This document shows, piece after piece, positions 1 to 8,101 of a DNA stretch of 64,000 bases. Under the pieces are notes generated by a model. That model saw only the letters and a program-made list of their open reading frames with translations. It did no database searches and was not told where the DNA came from. The position numbers and the translations under genes were made by a program. The stretch is from Niastella koreensis GR20-10. GTDB lineage: Bacteria > Bacteroidota > Bacteroidia > Chitinophagales > Chitinophagaceae. How positions within the stretch are numbered: position 1 is the stretch's first letter; each line of letters begins with the position of its first letter. Where the stretch lies: positions 7,452,744 to 7,516,743 of the forward strand of contig NC_016609.1 in the NCBI RefSeq assembly GCF_000246855.1, read 5' to 3'.

Positions 1-1552
1 CAAAGATCCGAAGGAGATTACGAACTACAATTATTGCGGTCTGAATTGCATCTAACGATCCGTAAGGGATGTAAGCAGCACCACATCCTGTTATTGATTT
101 TGAGAAGCTTTTTGGCTGCTCTTTATTTGTAAATGAGGCAATATTGTGTAAATCTTCATTGGTATATAAACACTGGAAACAGCCATATTGCGTAATATTA
201 GTAATTAGACAATGTCCTCCAATGCCGAGAGGGTCTAACCAGCAATATATGACCGGTGTCTTGGATGCTTCTACTCTGAATAACCTGTTAAGGTATTGAT
301 TTAAAGTAGCATTGCCAGTCGCAACAATTATCGTATCATATTTATTCAGCTTCAATTTGCCATCTTCAAAAGCCGTCTCAAAGTTGGTATTTATAGCATT
401 TATGTTGGCGTGAGGATAGAATGTCTCTAACTTACTCTTAATAGCCTCGGCTTTGTTCATCAAAACATATTTAATACCACAAGTATGGCGATAGCAATTA
501 TCTGGTATTAAACTGTCTCCGTCAACAATATCAACGTTTACAATTGCTGATTTTATTAATTCATCACACAGATAGCCCCCAACAGATCCTCCCCCTATTA
601 CCAAAATCCTTTTATCGAGATACTTTCTACCAGTTCCGGCACGCGTGAGCATATGCTCTTTGTCAATCCTTTGAACAGTTAAAGGAATAAGACTAAACTT
701 TCTGCCTGACGAAAACAAAGGATGCTTACCAAAAGCTATATTTTTGACTCGCACTCCAAATAAAGAATGATGGTCATTGGGTTGCGGTAAACAATAGATT
801 AGTAAGTCCTCTATCTTCCCAGTAGCCTGAATTATTTCCAGTCGTTTTTTATTCTCTGGAGAGAGATTGGTTAATGTGATTTCTCGAATATGGTTTATAT
901 CAAGTTCCTCATCATCTTTTGGAATATATATTTTGGCTCCCTTTTGTAAGGGGATGAATACGCCATAGTAATGACGAATCTGCTTATTTTGATTTGTAAT
1001 TAACCGATTTAGTATCTTTTCACCATCAATTTCGCTACTCCAGGCAAACATTATATCCCTATTGGGAATTTTTAAATAATGTATGACTTTTATATGATCA
1101 TCGATTGGAATGACTGTTAATATCGGAATAGCATCTTTTAACCTACGCCAATAGGTTTCATATTCATTATAAAAATCGCCTTCATTCTTTTTGGCAAAGC
1201 CATCAGCTACGGTTGATATTGCCATTTTTAAACACTCTCTAATGACACCAATAGGATTGTCAATATCTAATACAATTGCATCTTCTTGCGCATAACAAAT
1301 TAATCCATCTCCTTGAACATGAGGTATGCGGTCATATTCATTGTGGTTAATAAAATAAATTACGGGAGCATGGAGAGGAAATCGACTAGAGGCGCTTATA
1401 CAAAGCTTGAGCTGTTTATTATTTATATTTACCTCACCCAATACACTAAAGACCAGCCCACCTTTTAAGAGAGCTGGTGTTTCTGCTTCGACAACATTGT
1501 CTAATATTCCGGCAGACTTGACTAGTTTTGTAAAAGCTGCAACATCCATCAT
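1..1552 (-). CDS. cap2: CBASS Cap2-like E2/E1 fusion (ThiF family), 3' end cut by window edge
   Basis: Reads 517 codons from ATG at 1552 to the left edge without a stop. The N-terminal ~120 residues look like an E2 ubiquitin-conjugating fold with candidate catalytic Cys86 (GDGLICYAQ). A ThiF/E1 adenylation domain starts near residue 315 with the nucleotide loop ILVIGGGSVGG, then VDIVDGDSLIPDNCYRH (ATP/Mg site) and a CFQC pair (458/461). C490 in TGCGAAYIPYG is the candidate E1 cysteine. In type II CBASS, Cap2 conjugates the CD-NTase C-terminus to target molecules, priming second-messenger synthesis. The start codon overlaps the CD-NTase stop by 4 bp (ATGA), so the two are translationally coupled. 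A Cap3 (JAB) protease and an effector would be expected past the left edge; neither is visible. Family assignment is strong; the system role follows from the neighbour. Confidence 0.88.
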   Translation of the reverse strand, partial: MMDVAAFTKLVKSAGILDNVVEAETPALLKGGLVFSVLGEVNINNKQLKLCISASSRFPLHAPVIYFINHNEYDRIPHVQGDGLICYAQEDAIVLDIDNPIGVIRECLKMAISTVADGFAKKNEGDFYNEYETYWRRLKDAIPILTVIPIDDHIKVIHYLKIPNRDIMFAWSSEIDGEKILNRLITNQNKQIRHYYGVFIPLQKGAKIYIPKDDEELDINHIREITLTNLSPENKKRLEIIQATGKIEDLLIYCLPQPNDHHSLFGVRVKNIAFGKHPLFSSGRKFSLIPLTVQRIDKEHMLTRAGTGRKYLDKRILVIGGGSVGGYLCDELIKSAIVNVDIVDGDSLIPDNCYRHTCGIKYVLMNKAEAIKSKLETFYPHANINAINTNFETAFEDGKLKLNKYDTIIVATGNATLNQYLNRLFRVEASKTPVIYCWLDPLGIGGHCLITNITQYGCFQCLYTNEDLHNIASFTNKEQPKSFSKSITGCGAAYIPYGSLDAIQTAIIVVRNLLRIF

Positions 1553-2604
1553 GCCGATTCTGAAGTCCCTGCTATTGCTTTCTTCCTATTTTGTCCTGTT
1601 TCTTCCTTAACAGGAACTGGAAAGTCGTCACCAAATTGCTTTTTCAGAATCTTACAGGCCTCGTGAGGATCTGTTTCTTGTTCCGATTCAATAAGGCAGT
1701 CCCTTAGTTTTTCCAATTTTTGTTTGAGTTCTTTACATTGTTGATCTGTCATTTTCTCAAACAAATCATTATGTGGCGGAACAGGAAGTTGAATGCTAAT
1801 TCTATTTGTCAGCCAATTATAGTGGCTAAGTATATAGCCTACAAAATCTTTTGTAGCCTTCAGATCATTAATATCTACTTCTGAAGTAAACAGATCTTTG
1901 GTATAAGGTTTAAAACCTTCGTATGCTAAAGCCGTTAAAGCAATTCCCGTTGGCTTCCCATTAACACTTGTAAATTGGTTGTCTTTCCATCTCTTTGCAT
2001 AACGTATTACTCTTTTGAATTGGGAACATTCTTCCTCGTCATCAAATTTATCATTTATTAAATCCCTTAACTTTTTAGGTTGAGTCTCCTCCCATTTTTT
2101 GTTGTCCGTTGTGGATGTTGGCGTTCCTTTCGCAAGAAAAATTTTGTCGTCATCATTTGTATTGGAGTACGAAGCAAAATCAACATGAAATTTGGGCAAG
2201 CCTTCCTCAATATACTGAACACGAACACACGCTTTCTTCCACTCTACTGTTCGAAATTCGTTGTTATTTAATGCATCAAACACCCACTGCTTTACACGAA
2301 TGGGAGAATAATCATCTATACTTATCTCAAATAATAATCCACAATCTATATCATAATCATCGTCCTCATTTTGTGGCTTAATTCCTGTACCCATTGAATA
2401 ACTTCCCTGGTTGAAAGTTTCAAACTTTACTAGCTCGATTTCGTCATTTTCACACATTTTCTTTATATATGCCCGTATCTCATCAATGAGCATATCTCTT
2501 TTTTCAATGACAGCCTTGATGTTATCCATATCAAGTCTGATTTTTCCATGAAACTTAATGAATTGATTTTGTACTATACTACCCATTAGATATGATTTAA
2601 TCAT
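1549..2604 (-). CDS. CBASS CD-NTase (cGAS/DncV-like nucleotidyltransferase)
   Basis: 351 aa. It has the CD-NTase signature GSYSMGT at 67-73 followed by the metal-binding pair D85/D87 in DDDYDIDCGL, and a third acidic residue in KFHVDFASY (about D142). The fold should make a cyclic di- or trinucleotide second messenger on phage infection, which activates a partner effector. The nucleotide product and clade cannot be read from sequence by eye. It is the first gene of a minus-strand operon and overlaps Cap2 by 4 bp. Met7 (MGSIVQ) is an alternative start. The tail (PVPVKEETGQNRKKAIAGTSESA) is polar and flexible and ends in small residues, as expected for a Cap2 substrate. Transfer is likely because it lies in a tRNA-linked island beside an integrase. 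Confidence 0.9.
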   Translation of the reverse strand: MIKSYLMGSIVQNQFIKFHGKIRLDMDNIKAVIEKRDMLIDEIRAYIKKMCENDEIELVKFETFNQGSYSMGTGIKPQNEDDDYDIDCGLLFEISIDDYSPIRVKQWVFDALNNNEFRTVEWKKACVRVQYIEEGLPKFHVDFASYSNTNDDDKIFLAKGTPTSTTDNKKWEETQPKKLRDLINDKFDDEEECSQFKRVIRYAKRWKDNQFTSVNGKPTGIALTALAYEGFKPYTKDLFTSEVDINDLKATKDFVGYILSHYNWLTNRISIQLPVPPHNDLFEKMTDQQCKELKQKLEKLRDCLIESEQETDPHEACKILKKQFGDDFPVPVKEETGQNRKKAIAGTSESA

Positions 2605-3109
2605 TACGGATTACTTTCAAAATATTGAAAGTTAACGTCTCAAATTTAACCAGGTAACTGGCACCATTACTCTAAAACAACGCCTTAACAATGTACTTTA
2701 CACACTTTGATTCGAGATGTCATAAAGTATTTTTATAGGAATAGGAATCGTGGTGGAAGTAGCGCCATATAACTTACAAGATAAGGTAGCTTTTGGTGCG
2801 CAAGATTCGGTATTATTCTTTATACTTTGACTGGACACTGTTTGTCTTCAAACTTAATTATCAATTTGCACATAATACTAAAAAAGTTAGTCACAAAAGA
2901 TGTATAATGTGGATAACCTCGGGAGTTTAAATTGGTACAACTCAACCAAACTGATTGTTAACATTGTATAATAATGTTATGGATTTGTGTCAAGGGAGAT
3001 AAGAACGTTATGACTGCTGTAACGATTTTTGTTTGAAAAAACGCCCTTACAATGTATTACAATGTTTAAGTAAAGGAGGGGTGGGAATAAAATCGCATGC
3101 TGCTACAAA
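2605..3109. other. Intergenic, AT-rich, no gene recognised
   Basis: About 500 bp between the CBASS promoter side and the 3' end of the integrase. No ORF with protein-like composition was seen on either strand. It should contain the CBASS promoter, but I found no clear TTTG/TAnnTTTG pair. A weak hairpin (AACATT...AATGTT) lies near 2960-2980. No copy of the tRNA-Arg 3' end was found, so the far attachment site is not here. Confidence 0.5.
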
Positions 3110-3143
3110 ACAGGCCCCTTACATTAACTGAAAGGGAGCCTGT
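3110..3143 (-). terminator. Rho-independent terminator of the integrase
   Basis: On the minus strand, ACAGGCTCCCTT pairs with AAGGGGCCTGT around an 11-nt loop (one mismatch/bulge) and is followed by TTTTG, about 22 nt after the integrase stop. Confidence 0.75.
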
Positions 3144-3164
3144 GATAATGCAACCCGAAAGCAA

Positions 3165-4418
3165 TTAATTATTTCCTTGCTTCACGTCATTTTTCATCCC
3201 TGCCAATTTCTCCTTCAACACCTTCATATTCTGACTTACCTTCTTCTGACTCACCTTCGCATATATCTGCGTAGTACGTATGCTGCGGTGGCCTAACAAC
3301 TGACTAACCGTTTCAATAGGCACATCCTGCTCCAGCAGAATAGTGGTGGCAAACGTGTGGCGTGCCATGTGGGTGGTGAGGTACTTTTTAATACCGCATA
3401 CTTCAGCTATCTCCTTGAGGTAGCCATTGTAACACTGGTTGGTGTTTACCGGTAGTAACCGGTTCTTGCTGCGACACCAGAGATGGTTTTTGTATTTCTC
3501 TACTATCTCCAATGCAATAGGGAGTAGCGGTACCCGTTCCGGCGTACCCGTTTTTCGGCGGTCGGTGGCTATCCATTTTTCACCGTCGATGCCGGTTACG
3601 ATGTTATCGGGTGTTAAACTGTAAACATCCTGATAGGCGAAGCCGGTGTAGCAACTGAAAAGAAATACATCCCTTACCTCGGCTAACCGTTCAACGGCAA
3701 ACCCCTTATGATACAAGGTCATTACTTCTTCCATTGTTAATCGTTCGCGGGATGGTTCTACATACGTGCATTTGAACCGACCCACCGGGTTCGTTTCCAG
3801 CCAGCCCTGGTCAACTGCAAACTTTAGTACCCGCTTCAGGATGCGGATGTACTTCATGGCGGTATTGTTGCAGCCCTTTTCGTGTGTAACTAAGAAGTGT
3901 TCAAAGTCTCCGGCAATGGCTGGTTTTATTTCCTTCAGTGGCAGGTCGGTTACTTTGTACTGATGCTTTGTGAACGCCTTTAACTTCTCCCGGGTGGTGT
4001 GTACACATTTCAGACTATGTTTCGATTTCTGCCCGCTGGCTACCTTTTCGGCAAATCGGTCGTAATAAATATCAATCGCTTCCTGTAGCGATTTCCGGTT
4101 TTCGTCAACACCCTGGTACAGGTTCTTTAAGATCTCGGCGGTAATGGGCTTGCCAAGCGCTTCCAGCTGCAGGTACTTTTTGTGCAGTTCTCCTTTAATT
4201 AATGCCAGGCGCCGGTTGATGGTCTGCGCTTCCTGTGTTTTCCCTTTTACAAATTGCCCTTCAGCATCCCAGGCAATAGCAGTCACATACTCATTGGTAG
4301 ATAATTCAACCCTTTGCTGATTGATCGTAAAACGTACATAAATGGGTAGCTTCCCATTTTTGCCCCGGCTCTTGAACAGCCGGAACCGGATGAAAAGGTT
4401 TAAATTTCCCTTACTCAT
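3165..4418 (-). CDS. Tyrosine recombinase/integrase, IntDOT-like Bacteroidota family
   Basis: 417 aa. An N-terminal arm-type DNA-binding region (1-90) is followed by a SAM-like core-binding domain (about 105-210) and a C-terminal catalytic domain. Visible active-site residues are H-x-x-R in HMARHTF, the LLGHRS histidine and the nucleophile in TTQIYAKV. The usual first arginine (TGLR) is replaced: the segment reads CYTGFAYQDV. Such a change is known in IntDOT-type recombinases of conjugative transposons. The gene sits between the CBASS pair and the 3' end of tRNA-Arg, transcribed away from the tRNA, the usual place for the integrase of an element integrated at a tRNA. It likely integrates or excises the island that carries the defence genes. 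Confidence 0.93.
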   Translation of the reverse strand: MSKGNLNLFIRFRLFKSRGKNGKLPIYVRFTINQQRVELSTNEYVTAIAWDAEGQFVKGKTQEAQTINRRLALIKGELHKKYLQLEALGKPITAEILKNLYQGVDENRKSLQEAIDIYYDRFAEKVASGQKSKHSLKCVHTTREKLKAFTKHQYKVTDLPLKEIKPAIAGDFEHFLVTHEKGCNNTAMKYIRILKRVLKFAVDQGWLETNPVGRFKCTYVEPSRERLTMEEVMTLYHKGFAVERLAEVRDVFLFSCYTGFAYQDVYSLTPDNIVTGIDGEKWIATDRRKTGTPERVPLLPIALEIVEKYKNHLWCRSKNRLLPVNTNQCYNGYLKEIAEVCGIKKYLTTHMARHTFATTILLEQDVPIETVSQLLGHRSIRTTQIYAKVSQKKVSQNMKVLKEKLAGMKNDVKQGNN

Positions 4419-4624
4419 ACAATCACTTTTAAGTTAACCGATATTGTTTCCTTCGCTCAAGTCCTCCACATCACACTTCAACTCGGTGGAACCCAGAGCT
4501 AGCAAGGGTTTCAGAACTTCGAGGGAGCAAAAATAAAATTTTAAGACTTGCCCCCTCGATGCTCCCTTTTAGCGGTTGTATAGGCGGGTAATTCTTTGTC
4601 AGGTTGTGCCAACCAAAAACAAAA

Positions 4625-4656
4625 AACCCGCATAAAATCAATATTTTATGCGGGTT
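4625..4656 (-). terminator. Terminator downstream of tRNA-Arg
   Basis: Perfect 14-bp inverted repeat (AACCCGCATAAAAT / ATTTTATGCGGGTT) with a 4-nt loop, followed on the minus strand by a T-rich run (TTTTTTGTTTTT). It lies about 37 nt after the tRNA 3' end, between the tRNA and the integrase. Confidence 0.85.
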
Positions 4657-4692
4657 TGTGAACTCTGACATTTCTGTCTTTAACTTTGTATG

Positions 4693-4764
4693 TAGTCCCG
4701 ACAGGAATCGAACCTGTATCAAAAGTTTAGGAAACTTCTATTCTATCCATTGAACTACGGGACC
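4693..4764 (-). tRNA. tRNA-Arg (anticodon CCU)
   Basis: Folds as a full cloverleaf: 7-bp acceptor (GGTCCCG/CGGGACT, first pair G-U), D stem GTTC/GAAT, anticodon stem GAAGT/ACTTT with loop TTCCTAA, 4-nt variable region, T arm ACAGG-TTCGATT-CCTGT, discriminator A. The anticodon CCT decodes AGG. CCA is not encoded. Its 3' end faces the integrase, making it the probable attachment site of the island at 1-4692. Confidence 0.95.
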
Positions 4765-4769
4765 AATAA

Positions 4770-5066
4770 TTAAAATTCCAGTTCTATTTCCCAGATCACA
4801 GTCACCTGGACCAGGTCACCACCGGCAGCACCTGCCGCCTGGGGGATGGCAAAAATAGGAAGAAAACCATTAAACCGGAAGCATAACTGGTCAAATACAC
4901 TGGAAATCCTGCCTTTAGTGTAATCATCCTCGCCCTTAATAGCCCGGATACATTCCGCTGGCTATGAACAATAACTACATTGGTTGCAACAACACACAGC
5001 AAAGTGCTGGATCTGGTTAAAACATTAACTGTCGCCGGTGATACAGTTTTAGACGCGGCACCCATA
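4770..5066 (-). pseudogene. Frameshifted remnant of an unrecognised protein gene
   Basis: The last 62 codons in one minus frame read as a plausible protein tail (AECIRAIKGEDDYTKGR...GAAGGDLVQVTVIWEIELEF, stop 4770-4772). They are preceded by an in-frame TAG at 4962-4964. The upstream sequence keeps protein-like composition only in another frame (SKTVSPATVNVLTRSSTLL...). A single frameshift near 4960 would join them. The stop lies only 5 bp from the 5' end of tRNA-Arg. I do not recognise the family. Gene decay next to an island junction is a reasonable reading, but chance composition is possible. Confidence 0.4.
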
Positions 5067-5067
5067 C

Positions 5068-5604
5068 CGGGATCAGATTGAAAAATTGGGGGATTTAGAA
5101 GAGCCTTCCCACGCCGGATAGGCAGGCCAAACGCTTCACTCTCTGTTCTCAGTACCCCACTATATTCGCAGCCTGATATAAGTCATCAATATTTCTTAAT
5201 AAGTCATCAATTTCGAACTTTGTCTCGTAAGTAGCGAACTTTGACGCGTAAGTAACCAACCTTTTACTGTAGATCTTAAACTTTTGCGCCAATGTTTAAA
5301 AGTAAAGGCTCCAGGTTCGCTACTTGTGCTCTGAAGTTGTGCAAATAGCCTCAAATTCGCAACAAATGCCATAATGTTCAGCGTTAATGAGTCATAGTCA
5401 GTTGGAAATGCGGTATAATAAGCAACTTATGTCGAAAAGTTCGCAACAATGGCAGAAGTTCGCAACTTTTGCCCGAACGTTTACAACAAGATTAGAAAAA
5501 TCAGTCATTCTATGGAAGAAGTATGGAATTTTTGCTGAAAAGTTCGCAACAACAATATTTGCACATACCTCTTCAAATCCCCCGATTTTTTCACTTGATC
5601 CCCC
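5068..5604. repeat. Non-coding segment bounded by imperfect inverted repeats, with internal repeats
   Basis: Arms of about 34 bp at 5068-5101 and 5571-5604 (reverse complement) share GGGATCA, TGAAAAA and GGGGGATTT with small indels. Inside, the word TTCGCAAC occurs four times on the plus strand (about 5356, 5441, 5458, 5542). Tandem-like copies of ATAAGTCATCAAT and of GAACTTTG...CGTAAGTA lie at 5175-5260. No credible gene is seen. It may be a MITE-like element or a degenerate remnant. Confidence 0.4.
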
Positions 5605-5819
5605 ATACCGCTAACTTTCACAGCAAGGGGCTATCTCGCGGCTTCAGCTTCTTTCTTCGCCAGTTTCAATCACGCTTCACCTCTTCTTTACCTCACATTT
5701 CCCAACCTGGGATAACCGAAGCTTAACCGAACACTAACCGAAGCTTGAGCGTACATTTCTTTAAAGATTTCCCTTGATGGGAATAACAAATGCAATATTG
5801 TATCAAAAATATTCCTTAA

Positions 5820-5973
5820 CCAACTTGGTAAAATTATCCGGAAAAAAATCGTAAGAGACGATGGGCATTCAAAAATCTGCTTCAATTCTGTTTAAATATT
5901 GTGGTTTTACAGATCAAATAGCTTAAACAAATGTGGATAAATAAACCTTTACCAAGTTGGTGCCAACTTGGTA
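5820..5973. promoter_or_regulatory. Repeated ACCAAxTTGGT palindromes upstream of the 6132 gene
   Basis: A perfect inverted repeat lies at 5950-5973: arms TACCAAGTTGG and CCAACTTGGTA with a 2-nt spacer. A third copy of CCAACTTGGTA is at 5820-5830. Each half is itself an ACCAA-N-TTGGT palindrome, so this looks like a repeated protein-binding site. The nearest downstream gene starts at 6132. No regulator can be assigned. Confidence 0.4.
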
Positions 5974-6131
5974 AATCGATCGGTTTTTCTTTCTCAATTT
6001 CGATGTACGCTTATGCAGAGAGTGCGATACAGCGAAACCGGAAGCTAGCGCCGGTATCCTGCCGTTCTTCCTGCCTTCCGGCCGGAATAGCGTTGTAACA
6101 ATTTTATCTCAACATTTTAAAAATTGATTTT

Positions 6132-6692
6132 ATGGCAGAATCTAAAAATAATTACGTCATGTTTGGTATGTCTGGGAAATTGGGCAAGCTGCTCGTTTTC
6201 CGCCAGCGCGGGGGCAAAACGATTGCAACAGCCGTCCCTACACGCACCAGCGCGTTTACCGAAGAACAATTGGAAATACAAAGTAAATTCAAAGAAGCGG
6301 CTGCCTGGGCACGCAGCATCCTGAAGAATCCGGATGATCGCAAGTTCTACAGTTCCCTCGCAACGGGCGGTCAATCGGCCTTTAACATGGCCATTGCCGA
6401 TTGGTTTACCGATCCCGAGATAAAGGAGATCGACACTGTAAATTATACCGGTGCAGTTGGCAGTGTTATCAAAATAACGGTGGCAGATATCGTAAAGGTG
6501 CAATCCGTAAAAGTATCTATCACCACCCCAGGTGGTACCCTGCTGGAAGAAGGCAGCGCTGTTTTTGATGAAAATAGCCAGCAATGGTTATATACAGCCA
6601 CTCAAAACAATGCAACGCCTGCAGGCGCTCACATTAAAGCAACGGCTGTCGACAAACCGGGCAACAGCCATTCGCTCGAAAAGGTGATATAA
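6132..6692 (+). CDS. Conserved Bacteroidota protein of unknown function
   Basis: 186 aa, no signal peptide or membrane segment. The N-terminal part (1-85) is basic and contains FGMSGKLGKLLVFRQRGGKT. The second half (95-186) reads like a beta-rich immunoglobulin-type domain (DIVKVQSVKVSITTPGGTLLEEG...QWLYTATQ). Proteins with this organisation recur in Bacteroidota genomes as hypothetical proteins; I know of no assigned function. It stands alone, with repetitive DNA upstream and a terminator downstream. The ATG is preceded by AAAATTGATTTT, with no Shine-Dalgarno site, as is normal for the phylum. Confidence 0.75.
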   Translation: MAESKNNYVMFGMSGKLGKLLVFRQRGGKTIATAVPTRTSAFTEEQLEIQSKFKEAAAWARSILKNPDDRKFYSSLATGGQSAFNMAIADWFTDPEIKEIDTVNYTGAVGSVIKITVADIVKVQSVKVSITTPGGTLLEEGSAVFDENSQQWLYTATQNNATPAGAHIKATAVDKPGNSHSLEKVI

Positions 6693-6726
6693 ACTTCCTA
6701 AGTTGATGTTTTGTTTTTTCTATTGA

Positions 6727-6758
6727 AAAGATGCCTCCGGTAAAACGGGGGCATCTTT
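6727..6758 (+). terminator. Terminator after the 6132 gene
   Basis: GATGCC-T-CCG pairs with CGG-G-GGCATC around TAAAA-type loop bases, followed by TTTTT. Confidence 0.85.
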
Positions 6759-6900
6759 TTATTTGTATCTTAATATATAAGAAGATCCTATCCACTTCTA
6801 AAAACTTTCTGATTTTTTCTAAAATCCTGCTGACATACTGTTGTCACTACCCGGTTATAGGTTTGCATTGTACTTATTACAATACTTAAAAATAATTACC

Positions 6901-7389
6901 ATGTCAACGCAAAGTCTAACCTCCGCCTCAGTTATCAACGCCCAACAATTACTGAAACACTGGCAAGGTCATCGCGACCTTACCCGCAGGACCATTGTGG
7001 CCTTTCCTGACGACAAACTCTTTTCCTATTCCATTGGCGGTATGCGTCCGTTTTCTGACCTGGTGTATGAATTTCTTGGCATGGCAGTTCCCGGACTGAA
7101 AGGCATTGCCACCGGTACCTGGCAAAAATGGGCCGATGCAGAGAAAGTGAGCACTAAGGCCGAATTGCTGGCCCTGTGGGACCAGGCCACTGCCGAGATC
7201 AACGAGATCTGGGACACCATTCCGCCGCACCGGTTTGAAGAACAGGACGTAGCATTTGGAATGTGGCCCGGCACGGGCATCTCTTTCATCCTCTACTTTA
7301 TTGATAACGAGATCCACCACCGCGGGCAGTCTTACGTGTACCTGAGAAGTCTGGGTATTGAACCGCCTGCTTTCTGGGACCGTCACTAA
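6901..7389 (+). CDS. DinB family protein
   Basis: 162 aa from ATG 6901; the frame is open further upstream, but similarity to the family begins at LLKHWQGHRDLTRRTI. DinB/YfiT proteins are four-helix metal-binding proteins, often thiol-dependent transferases or of unknown substrate. The metal ligands are typically three histidines; here the C-terminal motif IDNEIHHRGQSYVYLR supplies two, and the first is probably H20/H24 of the N-terminal helix. A possible -7 box TAGGTTTG lies at 6858-6865. It is a single-gene unit closed by the terminator at 7400-7430. The family call is good; the reaction is unknown. Confidence 0.85.
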   Translation: MSTQSLTSASVINAQQLLKHWQGHRDLTRRTIVAFPDDKLFSYSIGGMRPFSDLVYEFLGMAVPGLKGIATGTWQKWADAEKVSTKAELLALWDQATAEINEIWDTIPPHRFEEQDVAFGMWPGTGISFILYFIDNEIHHRGQSYVYLRSLGIEPPAFWDRH

Positions 7390-7399
7390 AAATCAAGCG

Positions 7400-7430
7400 A
7401 ATTGCACGGTCAATTACTGGCCGTGCAATT
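7400..7430 (+). terminator. Terminator after the DinB gene
   Basis: Perfect 10-bp stem AATTGCACGG/CCGTGCAATT with an 11-nt loop, then TTGTTT. It falls inside the longest open frame of the next gene, which argues for that gene starting at 7486. Confidence 0.85.
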
Positions 7431-7485
7431 TTGTTTGTGTACGGTTGTGCTGGTTTTACTAACTTCCAGCATAATTGATTCCCAT

Positions 7486-7941
7486 ATGAGAAATGCCTTT
7501 TATGTTTTATCGCTGAGCCTGGGGCTGTCATTTATTTCCCTGACCTCCTTCGCTCAAAACAAGCCTATCCTTAACCATATTGCCTTATATGTTACGGATC
7601 TGAAAACCAGCACCCATTTTTACCAGCATGTGATTGGCCTCGACACCATTCCTGAGCCTTTTCACGATGGCCACCATACCTGGTTCAGCATTGGCGCCCA
7701 TGGCCACCTGCACGTTATTTCGGGCGCCACCGCTAAAACCACCCACGAAAAAAACACCCACCTCTGCTTCAGCGTGCCTTCCATCAACGATTTTGTAGCT
7801 AATCTCAAAAAGAACGGGATTGAATACGAAAACTGGGCCGGTGAAAAGAACACCGTCACCAAACGGGTCGACGGCATCCAGCAACTCTATTTCCGTGACC
7901 CGGATGGTTACTGGATCGAGATCAACGATGATAATAAATAG
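7486..7941 (+). CDS. VOC (glyoxalase/bleomycin-resistance fold) family protein, exported
   Basis: 151 aa from ATG 7486. The N-terminus MRNAFYVLSLSLGLSFISLTSFAQ is a signal peptide with likely cleavage after SFA. One vicinal-oxygen-chelate domain follows: metal-ligand candidates are H in ILNHIALYV, H in THLCFSV and E in GYWIEIND. The FYQHVIGLDTI segment and RDPDGYWIE are typical of the family. The substrate is unknown; a secreted lyase- or dioxygenase-like enzyme is possible. The start was chosen because the upstream frame runs through the preceding terminator. Confidence 0.85.
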   Translation: MRNAFYVLSLSLGLSFISLTSFAQNKPILNHIALYVTDLKTSTHFYQHVIGLDTIPEPFHDGHHTWFSIGAHGHLHVISGATAKTTHEKNTHLCFSVPSINDFVANLKKNGIEYENWAGEKNTVTKRVDGIQQLYFRDPDGYWIEINDDNK

Positions 7942-8048
7942 CCAATAGACAATAGGCAATAGACAAAACCCCCAAATTCGGAGGGTCGCAGAAATAGATA
8001 GATTATGAAATTCGGAAACCCTTGCCAATTGCTTATTGTCAATTGCCA

Positions 8049-8078
8049 ATTGGTTGTTGTTTTTTCAGCCTATCTTTG
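8049..8078 (+). promoter_or_regulatory. Bacteroidota promoter of the TPR gene
   Basis: ATTG at 8049-8052, an 18-bp spacer and TATCTTTG at 8071-8078. The start codon is 23 nt further on. Confidence 0.6.
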
Positions 8079-8101
8079 CAATCCTTAAAAAATAAAGGTT
8101 T

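Noticed and set aside
2605-3164. CRISPR array or second attachment site near the CBASS genes
   Set aside because: No regularly spaced repeat and no copy of the tRNA-Arg 3' end longer than 8 bp.
4471-4722. Minus-strand ORF of 83 codons across the tRNA and its terminator
   Set aside because: It overlaps tRNA-Arg and a perfect terminator hairpin, and its composition is not protein-like.
5387-5726. Overlapping small plus-strand ORFs in the repeat region
   Set aside because: They follow the TTCGCAAC repeats and lack any recognisable domain or good start context; treated as repeat-derived.
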